Notes: generated from the letters alone by a model not told the origin. DNA of 64,000 nucleotides from Janthinobacterium tructae (GCF_006517255.1 NZ_CP041185.1:3038001-3102000); one strand, 5' to 3'. Counted from the first letter of the stretch, positions 29,913 through 39,550 are shown. Made by a program: numbers and translations.

Positions 29913-29931
29913 AATAAGAATAGTTCTCATT
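29913..29931. promoter_or_regulatory. Fur box upstream of the second receptor operon
   Basis: The core TAAGAATAGTTCTCA within AATAAGAATAGTTCTCATT fits the 7-1-7 Fur dyad. It is about 155 bp before the receptor start at 30087. The 265-bp gap (29822-30086) shows no other gene. Confidence 0.85.
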
Positions 29932-30086
29932 CACATTTACGACTCCCACCGGAGCCTGCACACAGTCGCCTGACTGATGCGCGGCTGGATGACAGACTGC
30001 GCCAGCCAGGCACCACCGCCAAGCAAGCCTCCCATACCAACAACGCCAGCCGCTCGACGGTGGGCACACGAGAAGAAGGATGTTTC

Positions 30087-32348
30087 ATGGCGCGAGCACG
30101 TTCGCTGGCCGGTATCGCTACCGGCCCGTTTTCCCCACAGGTTCCCCACGTTGCCCTGCGTCCGCTGGCCATCGCCGTACATTCCGCATTGCTGACGGCA
30201 GCACTGGGCGCCGGCGCGGCCCTGGCTGCCGAGGCGCCGGCCAAGCCCGATGAAGCCACCTTGAGCGAGATCAAGGTAGTGGGCCAGCAAGACAAGGCAT
30301 CGACCGAGCATACGGGTTCCTACACGACAAAGCAGATGGCCACGGCCACGCGCATGGGCCTGTCGATTCGCGAAACGCCGCAATCGATCTCGGTCGTGAC
30401 GCGCCAGCGCATGGACGACATGGGCTTGAACAGCCTGGCCGAGGTGCTGGTGCAGTCGACAGGCGTGACGGTGCAGGAAAACGACAGCGAACGCACGAAC
30501 TTTTCGGCGCGCGGCTTTTCCATCGGCAATTACCAGATCGATGGCGTGGCCGTCAATTCGGGCGCCAATGCGCTGTTCGACACGGCCATCTACGACCGCA
30601 TCGAAATCGTGCGCGGCGCCACGGGCCTGGTCAGCGGCAATGGCGATCCGTCGGCTACCATCAACATGCTGCACAAACGCCCCGGCAAGGAGTTCGCCGC
30701 CTCGGCTGGCCTGACCGTGGGTTCCTGGAGCAAGGTCCGTCTGGAAGGCGACATCAGCTCGCCATTGAATGCGGACGGCAGCATCCGCGGGCGCGTCGTC
30801 GTCGCGGGCCAGAACCGCCATTCCTATATGGACCTGTACAAGGAGCGCAAGCTGGTGGGCGCAGTCATCGTCGAGGCGGACCTGACGCCGGCCACCCTGC
30901 TGACGGCCGGCATCGACTACCAGAAAAACACACCGAAAGGCACAAGCTGGGGTACCACGCCCCTGTTCTTCTCGGACGGCACGCCGGCCAACATGCCGCG
31001 CTCGTTCAACATGGCCGCCAAGTGGAGCAGTTGGGAGCGCGAATTCGAAAACAAGTACGTCTACCTCGAACACCGCTTCGCCAACGACTGGAAGATCAAG
31101 GCTGCCTACGGGCGCCTCGACAGCTCTTCGAACGGCAAGCTGTTCTACGGCGGCAGCGGCTATCCGAAACGCGATGGCAGCGGCCTGGAAGTCTGGAGCG
31201 GCGCCTTCCCCTACGATGAAAAGCAGGACAACTTCGACCTGGCGGCCAACGGCACCTTCCCCCTGTTCGGCCGCCAGCACGATCTGGTCATGGGCGTGAA
31301 TGGCTGGAAGCGCACGGGCACGACGAATGAAACCTTGCTGCCCGATCCGCTGCCGTTCGCCACCACCATCCCCGACTTCCGCAACTGGACGGGCGACGTG
31401 CCCGAACCCAGCCTGACGCGCACGGGTGCGCGCGACGTCGCCACCACCAAACAGTCGGGTGCCTTCATCGCCACGCGCATCAATGTCACGGACAGCTTCA
31501 AGGTGCTGGCCGGCGCACGCGTCTCCAGGTGGGAAACGTATAACGACCGCTACGACACCCAGGGCAATTTTGTGAAGCGCAGCTCCGCCTACAAAACGGA
31601 CGATGTCGTCACGCCCTACGCGGGCCTGGTGCTCGACGTCAGCAAGAGTACCTCGCTGTACGCCAGCTACACGGACCTGTTCAAGCCGCAAAACCTGAAG
31701 GACAAGAACAACGCTTTCCTCGACCCGATCACGGGCAGCAATGTGGAAGCGGGCGTGAAGAGCGAATTCTTCAACGGCGCAGTGAATGCCTCGTTCGCCG
31801 TGTATGAAGCCAAGCAGGACAACTTGGGCGAAGAAGACAAATCGGTGCCGTTGACTTTCGTGCTGCCGGACGGCAGCCGTCCCTATATCTCGACGGGCAA
31901 GGGCACGAAAAGCAAGGGCTACGAGGCGGAAGTGTCGGGTAGCCCCTTGAGCGGCTGGCAGCTGTTCGCCGGCTACACGCACAGCAAATCCAGGACGGGC
32001 AAGGGCGTGGTGACCAACACCATCCAGCCGACCAACATGCTGCGCGTCTCGACCACCTACCGCCTGCCGGGCGAGCTGCAAAACCTCACCATCGGCGGCG
32101 GCTTGAACTGGCAAAACGAAATCTGGACGATGGCCACCCTGCCGAACAAAAGCAAGATCCGGGTCAGCCAGGGCAGTTACGTGCTGGCCAACCTGATGGC
32201 GCGCTACCAGATCAGCCCGAAACTGTCGGCCAGCCTGAATGTCAACAACCTGTTCGACAAGACGTATTTCCGCCGCGTGGGTTTCTATAACGGCGGCTAT
32301 TACGGCGAACCGCGCAACGTGGCGCTGAACTTGCGCTACCAGTACTGA
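30087..32348 (+). CDS. TonB-dependent siderophore receptor without STN domain
   Basis: This is a 753-residue outer-membrane receptor for a ferric siderophore. A long signal region (about residues 1-50, ending GAALAAEAP) is followed directly by a TonB-box-like LSEIKVVGQ. The plug contains SIRETPQSISVVTRQRMDDMGLNSLAEVLVQSTGVTVQ and the barrel ends GEPRNVALNLRYQY with a terminal aromatic. No STN domain is present, so it transports but should not signal. The ATG at 30087 has GAAGAAGGA upstream. It heads an apparent operon running to the second sigma/FecR pair. Confidence 0.94.
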   Translation: MARARSLAGIATGPFSPQVPHVALRPLAIAVHSALLTAALGAGAALAAEAPAKPDEATLSEIKVVGQQDKASTEHTGSYTTKQMATATRMGLSIRETPQSISVVTRQRMDDMGLNSLAEVLVQSTGVTVQENDSERTNFSARGFSIGNYQIDGVAVNSGANALFDTAIYDRIEIVRGATGLVSGNGDPSATINMLHKRPGKEFAASAGLTVGSWSKVRLEGDISSPLNADGSIRGRVVVAGQNRHSYMDLYKERKLVGAVIVEADLTPATLLTAGIDYQKNTPKGTSWGTTPLFFSDGTPANMPRSFNMAAKWSSWEREFENKYVYLEHRFANDWKIKAAYGRLDSSSNGKLFYGGSGYPKRDGSGLEVWSGAFPYDEKQDNFDLAANGTFPLFGRQHDLVMGVNGWKRTGTTNETLLPDPLPFATTIPDFRNWTGDVPEPSLTRTGARDVATTKQSGAFIATRINVTDSFKVLAGARVSRWETYNDRYDTQGNFVKRSSAYKTDDVVTPYAGLVLDVSKSTSLYASYTDLFKPQNLKDKNNAFLDPITGSNVEAGVKSEFFNGAVNASFAVYEAKQDNLGEEDKSVPLTFVLPDGSRPYISTGKGTKSKGYEAEVSGSPLSGWQLFAGYTHSKSRTGKGVVTNTIQPTNMLRVSTTYRLPGELQNLTIGGGLNWQNEIWTMATLPNKSKIRVSQGSYVLANLMARYQISPKLSASLNVNNLFDKTYFRRVGFYNGGYYGEPRNVALNLRYQY

Positions 32349-32422
32349 TGCATCGCAGGCCGCTGTCCCCCCCAGGAGCGCGGCCGATTTTCCATTTCAC
32401 ATAACAAGATAAGGGATACACC

Positions 32423-33169
32423 ATGCACATCACTTCCATCGCGCGCCTCGGCGTCCTCGCCACCGCCCTGCTGGGCGCAGCCCTCGCTTCCGGCGCGGCC
32501 AGCGCGCACCAGATCTGGCTGCAGCAGGACGGCAAGGCAGCCAGCGTGTATTTCGGCGAGTTCGGCGACAACCTGCGCGAAGCGTCGCCCGGCCTGCTGG
32601 ACAAGTTCAGCATCAGGAACGTGACGTGGATCTCGGCCAAGGGCACGCAGCCGCTGCAGGCAAGCAAGACGGCTGGCGCGTTCGTCCTGAATGGCACGGT
32701 GGGCGCCGGCGAAAGTATCATCGTCGAGGAAGACAACTACCCGTCGTGGGAAGAAAAGAAGGATGGCAAGAGCACGCGCACCGTGTGGATTCCCGCCGCG
32801 CGCCTGATCGCCGACAGCAAGACGCAAACGCCCGCGCTGACCCTGGACCTGGTGCCGACCGGCCAACCGGGCCAGTTCCAGGTCAGCTACCAGGGCAAGC
32901 CGCTGGCGCAAGCCAAGGTCAGCGCCGTGGTGCAATCGGGCTGGGGCAAGGAAGCGTGGAGCGATGCGCAAGGCCTGGTCAGCTTCCCGCTGCCATGGAA
33001 GGGCACCTATGTACTGGAAGTGCAGCACACGGACAAGACGGCCGGCCAGCGCGGCACACAAGCCTATGACAAGGCCATGTTCGTGACCACCCTGAGCCTG
33101 CTGCAGCCGCACGGCGTGACGCCGCTGCCGGCCGGCCCGGCCCAGCCACCGAGCAAGGATCACGACTGA
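32423..33169 (+). CDS. DUF4198-type periplasmic protein
   Basis: This is a 248-residue exported protein. A signal peptide (residues 1-28, ending SGAASA) leaves a mature start HQIWLQ, with a histidine at position 1. This and the later 'WIPAARLIADSK' and 'GKPLAQAKVSAVV' stretches fit the DUF4198 family, which contains nickel- and cobalt-related periplasmic proteins. The C-terminal half (residues 140-225) is an Ig-like domain with GWGKEAWSDAQGLVSFPLPWKGTYVLEVQH. It lies between a siderophore receptor and the PepSY module, so it probably binds or handles a metal or siderophore in the periplasm. The exact role is unknown. Confidence 0.85.
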   Translation: MHITSIARLGVLATALLGAALASGAASAHQIWLQQDGKAASVYFGEFGDNLREASPGLLDKFSIRNVTWISAKGTQPLQASKTAGAFVLNGTVGAGESIIVEEDNYPSWEEKKDGKSTRTVWIPAARLIADSKTQTPALTLDLVPTGQPGQFQVSYQGKPLAQAKVSAVVQSGWGKEAWSDAQGLVSFPLPWKGTYVLEVQHTDKTAGQRGTQAYDKAMFVTTLSLLQPHGVTPLPAGPAQPPSKDHD

Positions 33170-33171
33170 CA

Positions 33172-33519
33172 ATGCAAGCGCCAGCCCATACTGAAACCCC
33201 TGAAAAAATCGCGCGCCTGCGGCTTTCCGCCGGCGCCGTGTACCGTCTCGGCGTGGCTTCGCGCAGCATGGCGGCCATCGTTGGAGGCTACGTGCTGGCC
33301 GCGCTGGTCACCATGCTGTTGTCGGTGAGCCTGCCCATGGCCCGTTCCGAAGCCGTCATGACAGCCACCCTGCTGTCGTTTGCCATCTACACCTGCGCCG
33401 TGATGTGGGTCTTCGCCACGCGCAGCGCCCTGCGCGCCTGGCTGGGCCTGTTGATTCCCGCCGCCGTCATCGCCGCCATCCTGCAATGGATGGACGCACT
33501 ATCCTGGAGTCTCGCATGA
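33172..33519 (+). CDS. DUF3649-type small membrane protein
   Basis: This is a 115-residue inner-membrane protein with about three membrane segments, the first around residues 32-52 (VGGYVLAALVTMLLSVSLPMA). It resembles the DUF3649 proteins that accompany PepSY-type iron reductase genes beside siderophore receptors in Pseudomonas and Xanthomonas. It starts 2 bp after the DUF4198 stop and overlaps the PepSY gene by 4 bp (ATGA), so the genes are translationally coupled. A role in iron release from imported siderophore is inferred from context only. Confidence 0.82.
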   Translation: MQAPAHTETPEKIARLRLSAGAVYRLGVASRSMAAIVGGYVLAALVTMLLSVSLPMARSEAVMTATLLSFAIYTCAVMWVFATRSALRAWLGLLIPAAVIAAILQWMDALSWSLA

Positions 33520-35138
33520 AAGAAGGTTTCCGCCAGTCGATGGCATGGCTGCACACCTGGTCCGGCCTGCTCGTCTGCTGGATTTTGCTGCTGGTGTTTT
33601 GCGCCGGCACGGCCAGCTACTACCGCAATGAAATCACCCTGTGGATGCAGCCCGAATTGCACGGCGCCGCCGCCAGCCAGGTAAGCACCGAGGAAGCGGC
33701 CAAGGTCGCGCAAAAAGCGATGCAGGAGCGCGCCACGGGCGCCACACGCTGGTTCATCAGCCTGCCCGGCGAGCGCAATCCCGCCACGCAGCTGGGCTGG
33801 AGCAAGCCATCGCAACCCGGCGAAAAGAAACGCGGACGGCGCGGCAATTTTCATAGCGAAAAAGCCGACCCGGCCACGGGCGAGGTGCTGTCGAAGCCAC
33901 GCGAGACGCGGGGCGGCGAATTCCTCTATCGCCTGCATTTCGACCTGCACTACATGTCGGCCATCTGGGGCCGCTGGATCGTGGGTTTCTGCGCCATGTT
34001 CATGTTCGTCTCCATCATCAGCGGCATCGTCACGCACAAGCGCATCTTCAAGGACCTGTTTACCTTCCGGCCGAAAAAGGGCCAGCGCTCGTGGCTCGAC
34101 GCGCATAACGTGACGGCCGTGCTGGCCCTGCCCTACCACATCATGATCACCTACACGGGCCTGGTCACCCTGATGTTCCTGTACATGCCGTCCGGCGCCA
34201 CGGCCGCCTACAAGGGCGACCAGGACGCCTTCTTCGCAGAAGCCTTTCCGGGCCGCTCGGGCGACAGCAAGCCGGCCGGCGTGGCCGCGCCGCTGACGCT
34301 GCTGGCACCGCTCGTGCGCCAGGCGGAACAGCACTGGGGCGGCAAGGTCGAGCGCATCTCCGTCAACCACCCGGGCGACGCCAACGCCACCATTTCGCTG
34401 ACGCGCGCCGGCGGACGCGACATGTCGTCGAAGCAGCCGTCGATGGAATTCGATGGCGTCACCGGCAAGCTGCTGTCGGCCGATGGCGACGCGCAGCCCG
34501 GCGCCGCCGCCACGCACGGCGTGATGGTCGGACTGCACGTCGCGCATTTCGGCGGGCCGCTGCTGCGCGCGCTGTTCTTCCTCTCCGGCCTGGCCGGCTG
34601 CGCCATGGTCGCCACGGGCGCCCTGCTGTGGGCAGTCAAGACGCGCCAGAAGCAAGCCAAGGCGCTGGCCGCCGGCAAGCGCGCCAGCTTCGGCCTGCGC
34701 CTGGTCGAAGCGCTCAACATCGGCGCCATCGCCGGCATCCCGATCGCCTTCGGCGCCTACTTCTGGGCCAACCGCCTGCTGCCGGTGGCGATGGAAGAGC
34801 GCTCGAAGGAAGAAATCGCCTGCTTCTTCGGCGCCTGGGCCCTGGCCGCCATCATCGCCCAGCTGCGCCCCTCGCGCGCCATGTGGCGCATGCAGCTGGC
34901 CGTGGGCGCCTTCCTGCTGGCATCGCTGCCCGTGCTGAACGTCTTCACCACCAATTCGCACCTGGGCGTGACCCTGTTCCTGGGCCGCGGCCCCATGGCG
35001 GTGGCCGCCTTCGACCTGGTGGTGCTGGTGCTGGGCCTGAGCCTCGCGTATGCGGCGTTCAAGTTAAAACCGCTGCCCGTGAAGGCGGCCAAAACCACAC
35101 CCGCCGCCAAGCCGGCAACAACGATGGAGGCCGCGTGA
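33516..35138 (+). CDS. PepSY-domain inner-membrane protein (putative siderophore-iron reductase)
   Basis: This 540-residue protein has the PepSY-associated membrane helix layout. A first helix (GLLVCWILLLVFCAGTASYY) is near residues 15-35, large periplasmic PepSY segments lie at about 40-150 and 240-330, and further helices sit at about 155-180, 210-235 and 345-520. HFDLHYM and HNVTAVLALPYHIMITYTG contain conserved histidines suited to haem or flavin electron transfer, as in FsrB-like or ViuB-associated reductases. The start MKEGFRQSMAWLHTWSGLLV overlaps the DUF3649 stop. It ends with a Lys/Ala/Pro tail. Reductive iron release is the likely role, inferred from family and context. Confidence 0.88.
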   Translation: MKEGFRQSMAWLHTWSGLLVCWILLLVFCAGTASYYRNEITLWMQPELHGAAASQVSTEEAAKVAQKAMQERATGATRWFISLPGERNPATQLGWSKPSQPGEKKRGRRGNFHSEKADPATGEVLSKPRETRGGEFLYRLHFDLHYMSAIWGRWIVGFCAMFMFVSIISGIVTHKRIFKDLFTFRPKKGQRSWLDAHNVTAVLALPYHIMITYTGLVTLMFLYMPSGATAAYKGDQDAFFAEAFPGRSGDSKPAGVAAPLTLLAPLVRQAEQHWGGKVERISVNHPGDANATISLTRAGGRDMSSKQPSMEFDGVTGKLLSADGDAQPGAAATHGVMVGLHVAHFGGPLLRALFFLSGLAGCAMVATGALLWAVKTRQKQAKALAAGKRASFGLRLVEALNIGAIAGIPIAFGAYFWANRLLPVAMEERSKEEIACFFGAWALAAIIAQLRPSRAMWRMQLAVGAFLLASLPVLNVFTTNSHLGVTLFLGRGPMAVAAFDLVVLVLGLSLAYAAFKLKPLPVKAAKTTPAAKPATTMEAA

Positions 35139-35491
35139 TGGAGCTGCTGGCCAATTTCCTCGTCTTTGCCCTGTGCTATGCGGGCCTGTCCTCGCTGTGC
35201 CTGGCCATGGACCGCCACTACGCCGACCTGCACGGACGCGGCGCAGAACCACCCGCGCCGCTGCGCCGCCGCCTGCAGTGGTCCGGCTGGCTGGCGCTGG
35301 CGGCCGCCCTGGCCTGGGCCATGCACATCGCCGGCGGCGGCTATGGCCTGGTCCACTGGGTCGGCAGCCTTACGGGCTGCGGCTTGCTGCTGATCTGGCT
35401 GCTGCCCTACGCGCCGCACCAGGCCATGCGCCTGGCGCGCATCATCGGCGGCGCGGCCGTGCTGGCCGCCGTCGCGCTGGCAGTGCTGTAA
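35138..35491 (+). CDS. DUF3325-type small membrane protein
   Basis: This is a 117-residue inner-membrane protein with about four hydrophobic segments (MELLANFLVFALCYAGLSSLCL first). It matches the DUF3325 proteins that end DUF3649-PepSY-DUF3325 modules. The ATG overlaps the PepSY stop by one base (TGATG). The charged segment DRHYADLHG near residue 23 is typical of the family. The function is unknown, and it is probably an accessory subunit of the PepSY protein. The second sigma gene starts 11 bp downstream. Confidence 0.85.
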   Translation: MELLANFLVFALCYAGLSSLCLAMDRHYADLHGRGAEPPAPLRRRLQWSGWLALAAALAWAMHIAGGGYGLVHWVGSLTGCGLLLIWLLPYAPHQAMRLARIIGGAAVLAAVALAVL

Positions 35492-35502
35492 CCATCGTGG
35501 CC

Positions 35503-36045
35503 ATGCCGGACAGTCCGTTTGCGCCCTCGCTCCTGCCGCCCACGCAACTGGAAAGCCATTACCGCGCACACCACGGCTGGCTGGTGCACTGGCTGCAGCG
35601 GCGCCTGGGCAATGCTTTTGATGCGGCCGACCTGATGCAGGACACTTTCCTCCGCCTGCTGGCCGGTGCCCCCGCACAGCCGCAAACGCCAGCCCTGCGC
35701 GCGCCGAAGGCTTACCTGGCCACCGTCGCCAAGCATTTGCTGATCAATCATTTACGGCGCCAGTCGCTGGAACGCGCCTGGGCCGATGCGCTGGCCGCGC
35801 AGCCAGAGCAGTACCAGTCCTCCGTCGAGCAGCGCGCGCAAATCCTGCAGGCGCTGCAAGCGCTCGATGCCATGCTCGATGGCTTGAAACCGAAGGTGCG
35901 CGCCGTCTTCATCCTGGCGCAGATCGAAGGCTATACGTACGCGGAAATCGCCGCGCAGCTGGGCATCGGCGAACGCTCCGTGAAACGCTACATGGCCGAG
36001 GCGCTGACCGAATGCGTGCTGCAGGCGCCGGACTGGGCGGCATGA
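35503..36045 (+). CDS. Second FecI-type ECF sigma factor
   Basis: This is a 180-residue ECF sigma factor of the FecI group. Region 2 contains AFDAADLMQDTFLRLLAG and PKAYLATVAKHLLINHLRR, and region 4 contains LKPKVRAVFILAQIEGYTYAEIAAQLGIGERSVKRYMAEAL. It starts only 11 bp after the DUF3325 stop, with no Fur box or promoter of its own visible. It is therefore probably transcribed with the upstream receptor operon. It overlaps the following fecR-like gene by 4 bp. A GTG two codons upstream is a possible alternative start. Confidence 0.94.
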   Translation: MPDSPFAPSLLPPTQLESHYRAHHGWLVHWLQRRLGNAFDAADLMQDTFLRLLAGAPAQPQTPALRAPKAYLATVAKHLLINHLRRQSLERAWADALAAQPEQYQSSVEQRAQILQALQALDAMLDGLKPKVRAVFILAQIEGYTYAEIAAQLGIGERSVKRYMAEALTECVLQAPDWAA

Positions 36046-36995
36046 GCAGCGCCGCTCCCCTGTCTCCCCCGCTGTCGCGCAAGGTGGCGCGTCAGGCCGT
36101 CGAATGGTATTTATTGGAGCAATCTGGCCAGGCCACGCGTGAGGACCTGGCGGCGTCGGCGCAATGGCGCGCGCGCGACCCGGAACATGCGCGCGCCTGG
36201 AACAAGGTGCAACTGGTCGGCCAAACGGCCAGCCTGCTGCCGCCGGAGCTGGCGGCGCCCGTGCTGCGCCGGCCGCAGCGCCGCGTGGCCGTGCAGGTAC
36301 TGCTGGCGCTGATGGCGGCGCCCGCCGCCTGGCTGCTGGTACGCCACGAGATGCTGGCCGACTACCGCAGCGGCGTGGGCGAACGGCGCGAGGTGTCCTT
36401 GCCCGATGGCGGCACCCTGGTGCTCAACACGGACAGCGCCGTCGACCTGGCGTATGGCGCCGACGAACGCCGGCTGACGCTGCGCCGCGGCGAAGTACTG
36501 ATACAGACGCGCCCCGACCACGCGGGCAGCCGCCCCTTCATCGTCGCCACCTGCCATGGCCGCATCCGCGCGCTGGGCACGCGCTTCAGCGTACGCGTCG
36601 ACGACGACAGCTGCCGCGTGACAGTGCTCGAACACGCGGTGGAAATCACGCCGCGCGCGCCCTCGGCCACCGTGCGCACGCTCATGGCGGGACAACAAAG
36701 CCGCTTCGACGCCAGCCACGCCGGCCTGCCCGCGCCGGCGCAGCCGCAAGCCGATGCATGGGCGCGCGGCATGCTGGCGGCGCAGGACATGCGCCTCGAT
36801 GCGTTCGCCTTTGAGCTGTCACGCTACCGCCCCGGCCTGCTGCGCGTGGAACCGCAGGTGGCGGGCTTGCGTCTGTCGGGCGCCTTCCAGCTCGACGACA
36901 CGGACGCCGTGCTGGAAAGCCTGGCGCGCATGCTGCCCGTCGATGTGCTGTACCGTACCCCGTACTGGGTCACCCTCGCGGCGCGCAAAAAATAG
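36042..36995 (+). CDS. Second FecR-type anti-sigma/sigma-regulator
   Basis: This 317-residue inner-membrane regulator has a cytoplasmic domain (residues 10-75) containing QAVEWYLLEQSGQATREDLAASAQWRARDPEHARAWNKVQ. One membrane segment is near residues 87-105 (VAVQVLLALMAAPAAWLLV). The periplasmic FecR domain has REVSLPDGGTLVLNTDSAVDLAY and IRALGTRFSVRVDDD. It is coupled to the sigma gene by ATGA and lies 104 bp before the third receptor, its likely partner. Sensing and regulated proteolysis are expected as for FecR, by analogy. Confidence 0.94.
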   Translation: MSSAAPLSPPLSRKVARQAVEWYLLEQSGQATREDLAASAQWRARDPEHARAWNKVQLVGQTASLLPPELAAPVLRRPQRRVAVQVLLALMAAPAAWLLVRHEMLADYRSGVGERREVSLPDGGTLVLNTDSAVDLAYGADERRLTLRRGEVLIQTRPDHAGSRPFIVATCHGRIRALGTRFSVRVDDDSCRVTVLEHAVEITPRAPSATVRTLMAGQQSRFDASHAGLPAPAQPQADAWARGMLAAQDMRLDAFAFELSRYRPGLLRVEPQVAGLRLSGAFQLDDTDAVLESLARMLPVDVLYRTPYWVTLAARKK

Positions 36996-37099
36996 TTTAT
37001 AAAAGTTGGCCCTTTTTTTCAGCATGGCCTGTCCTGTGGGTATTGCAACGACATTTTGCAACGATATCTTCAACGACACTCCACCGGAAAGGCCAGACC

Positions 37100-39550
37100 A
37101 TGCACCCACCCCGTTTGACTCCCCTCGCGCGCGCCATCGGCAGCGCCGTGATCCTGCTGTCGCTGGCGCAGGCGCCGGCCATGGCGGCAGCTTCCGCCAC
37201 CGCCCCAGCCAGCACGCAAATCAGTTTCAGCGTGCCGCCGGGCGAGCTGTCCGCCGCCATCGCCAGCTTTGCCATCGAGGCAAAAGTGAGCGTGGGTGCG
37301 GCGGCCGAACTGCTGCAAGGCGTGCGCACGCCAGGCCTGAGCGGCAGCTACACGGTGCCGCAGGCACTGGCCCGCCTGCTGGCCGGCACGGGCCTCGATG
37401 CGCTGCCCAGCGGAGAGCGCAGCTACGTGCTGCGTAAATCGGGCGCAGCATCGACCGCCGCGCCGATTGCCGCCACCCTGGATGAAGTCGCCGTCAACTC
37501 GAGCGCCCTGCGCGACGGCACCACGGAAGGCAAGCGCGGCTACGCGGGGCTGACCAGCGCCACGCGTTTGAACCTGTCGCTGCGCGAAACGCCGCAGGCG
37601 GTCAGCGTCATCACGCGCCAGCAGATCGACGACCAGGGTTTGCGTACCTTGCAGGATGTGCTGCTGCAGGCGCCCGGCATCACGGTCGACCATTCATCGA
37701 GCACGCGCGAATACGACCAGGTGTTTTCACGGGGATTTGAAGTGACGTCGTACATGTTCGACGGCATCCCGACCAGCAAGAACCTGGAAGCGCGCACCTA
37801 CGACATGGCCATCTACGACAGGGTCGAAATCATCCGCGGCGCGACGGGCCTGATCAGCGGCACGGGCAGCCCGTCGGCGGCCGTCAACCTGGTGCGCAAG
37901 CGCCCGGGCCGCGGCTTTGCTGCCACGGCCGGCGCGCAACTGGGATCATGGGACCGCTACCGCATCGAAGGCGATGTCTCGACGCCCTTGACGGCGGACG
38001 GCAAGGTGCGCGCGCGCATCGTCGCCGCGCACGAAGACCAGCGCTCGTTCATCGACCGCTACCAGCAAAAAAAAGACGTGCTGTACGCCATCGTCGAAAC
38101 GGATCTGACGCCATCGACGGTGCTCAGCGCCGGCATCAACTCCCAGAAGGAAAAGCTCAAAGGTGCAGGGCGCGACTTCCCCATGTTTTATGCCGACGGC
38201 TCGCAGACGCGCTTCCCCCGCTCGATGAACGGCACGGCCGCGTGGAGCACGTACGAGCGCGAACAGAGCATGCTGTTCGCCACGCTCGACCACTATTTCG
38301 AGAACGACTGGATCGCCAAGCTGGCCGTCAGCCGCAGCAGCAACCAGTACGACGCCTTGCAGGGCTTTTCCGGCAATGGCTACCCTGACCGCGTGACGGG
38401 CGGCGGCATGCGGCTGTGGCTGGCCAACTGGCACAGCAAGCCGCAACAGACCTCGCTCGACGCGTACGTCAGCGGCCCGTTCCAGGCCTTTGGCCGCCAG
38501 CATGAACTGGTGCTGGGCGTGAGCGCCTCGGAACTCAAGACGAACAGCCCCATCTATCCGGGCTGGCGCCTCGATGGCTATGACTACACGGTGCCCGATA
38601 TCCACGCCTGGAATGGCGATATGCCGGTGCCCGACTACAGCGGCACGCGCCTGGGCAGTTCGTACGACAAGGAACGGGAGAGCGGCCTGTATTCGACCCT
38701 GCGCCTGCGCCCGACGGATGCGCTGTCGGTGATTATTGGCGCGCGCCTGTCGTACTGGAAGCGCGACATCCGCAGCGACTATGTCAATGACACGGACCTG
38801 TACGACGCGATGCGTGAAAACGGCAAGATCACGCCATATGCGGGCCTCGTCTACGACCTGGGCCGGCACTGGTCGGCCTACGCCAGCTACACCAGCATCT
38901 TCACGCCGCAAAGCCAGCGCGACGTCAACAGCCGCTTCCTGGCGCCGCTCGAAGGCAAGAACTATGAAGTGGGCGCCAAGGGCGAATTCTTCGGCGGCAA
39001 GCTCACCACCAGCGCCGCCCTCTTCCATCTGAAGCAGGAAAACCTGGCGGAAGCCGATCCGGGCAATGTCTGGATCATCGGCACGGGCGGCGGTTCCTAC
39101 GCCTACCACACGGTCAAGGGCGCCACCACGCGCGGCGTCGAAGCGGAAGTCTCGGGCCAGCTGCGCCCCAACTGGCAACTGACGGCCAGCTATGCCTACA
39201 GCCGCATCCGCAATGCCGCCGGCGAACGCATCCAGACCAACCAGCCGCAAGCCATGGCCAAGCTGTGGAGCACCTGGCGCCTGGCGCAAGGCGTACCGGG
39301 CCTGGTGCTGGGCGGCGGCGTGAACTGGCAGAGCAATATCTACATGGATGACCGCGGGCCGAACGGCGAACGCTTCACGCAGAAGGCGTATGCGGTGGCG
39401 GGACTGATGGCGCAGTATCAGCTCAGTGCGCAGTTGCTGGCGACCCTGAACGTCAACAATGTCTTCGACAAACGCTACTACTCGACGGGCATGGGCGGCT
39501 ACTACGGCGATCCGCGCAACGCCATGCTGTCGCTGCGCTATCAGTTTTGA
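37100..39550 (+). CDS. TonB-dependent siderophore receptor with STN domain (third receptor)
   Basis: This is an 816-residue outer-membrane receptor. A signal peptide ends near residue 31 (PAMAAA). The STN domain is at about residues 40-95 (ISFSVPPGELSAAIASFAIEAKVSVG), followed by a TonB-box-like ATLDEVAV. The plug contains SLRETPQAVSVITRQQIDDQGLRTLQDVLLQAPGITVD, and the barrel ends RNAMLSLRYQF with the standard C-terminal Phe. The ATG at 37100 has GGAAAGG upstream. No Fur box is seen in the 104-bp gap after fecR, so it may depend on the upstream sigma factor. Its 3' end overlaps a convergent gene by 10 bp. Confidence 0.94.
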   Translation: MHPPRLTPLARAIGSAVILLSLAQAPAMAAASATAPASTQISFSVPPGELSAAIASFAIEAKVSVGAAAELLQGVRTPGLSGSYTVPQALARLLAGTGLDALPSGERSYVLRKSGAASTAAPIAATLDEVAVNSSALRDGTTEGKRGYAGLTSATRLNLSLRETPQAVSVITRQQIDDQGLRTLQDVLLQAPGITVDHSSSTREYDQVFSRGFEVTSYMFDGIPTSKNLEARTYDMAIYDRVEIIRGATGLISGTGSPSAAVNLVRKRPGRGFAATAGAQLGSWDRYRIEGDVSTPLTADGKVRARIVAAHEDQRSFIDRYQQKKDVLYAIVETDLTPSTVLSAGINSQKEKLKGAGRDFPMFYADGSQTRFPRSMNGTAAWSTYEREQSMLFATLDHYFENDWIAKLAVSRSSNQYDALQGFSGNGYPDRVTGGGMRLWLANWHSKPQQTSLDAYVSGPFQAFGRQHELVLGVSASELKTNSPIYPGWRLDGYDYTVPDIHAWNGDMPVPDYSGTRLGSSYDKERESGLYSTLRLRPTDALSVIIGARLSYWKRDIRSDYVNDTDLYDAMRENGKITPYAGLVYDLGRHWSAYASYTSIFTPQSQRDVNSRFLAPLEGKNYEVGAKGEFFGGKLTTSAALFHLKQENLAEADPGNVWIIGTGGGSYAYHTVKGATTRGVEAEVSGQLRPNWQLTASYAYSRIRNAAGERIQTNQPQAMAKLWSTWRLAQGVPGLVLGGGVNWQSNIYMDDRGPNGERFTQKAYAVAGLMAQYQLSAQLLATLNVNNVFDKRYYSTGMGGYYGDPRNAMLSLRYQF

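Noticed and set aside
27266..32114. Long minus-strand frames opposite the first two TonB receptors
   Set aside because: Both receptors on the plus strand are complete from signal peptide to barrel end. The opposite frames are Gln/His/Arg-rich shadows.
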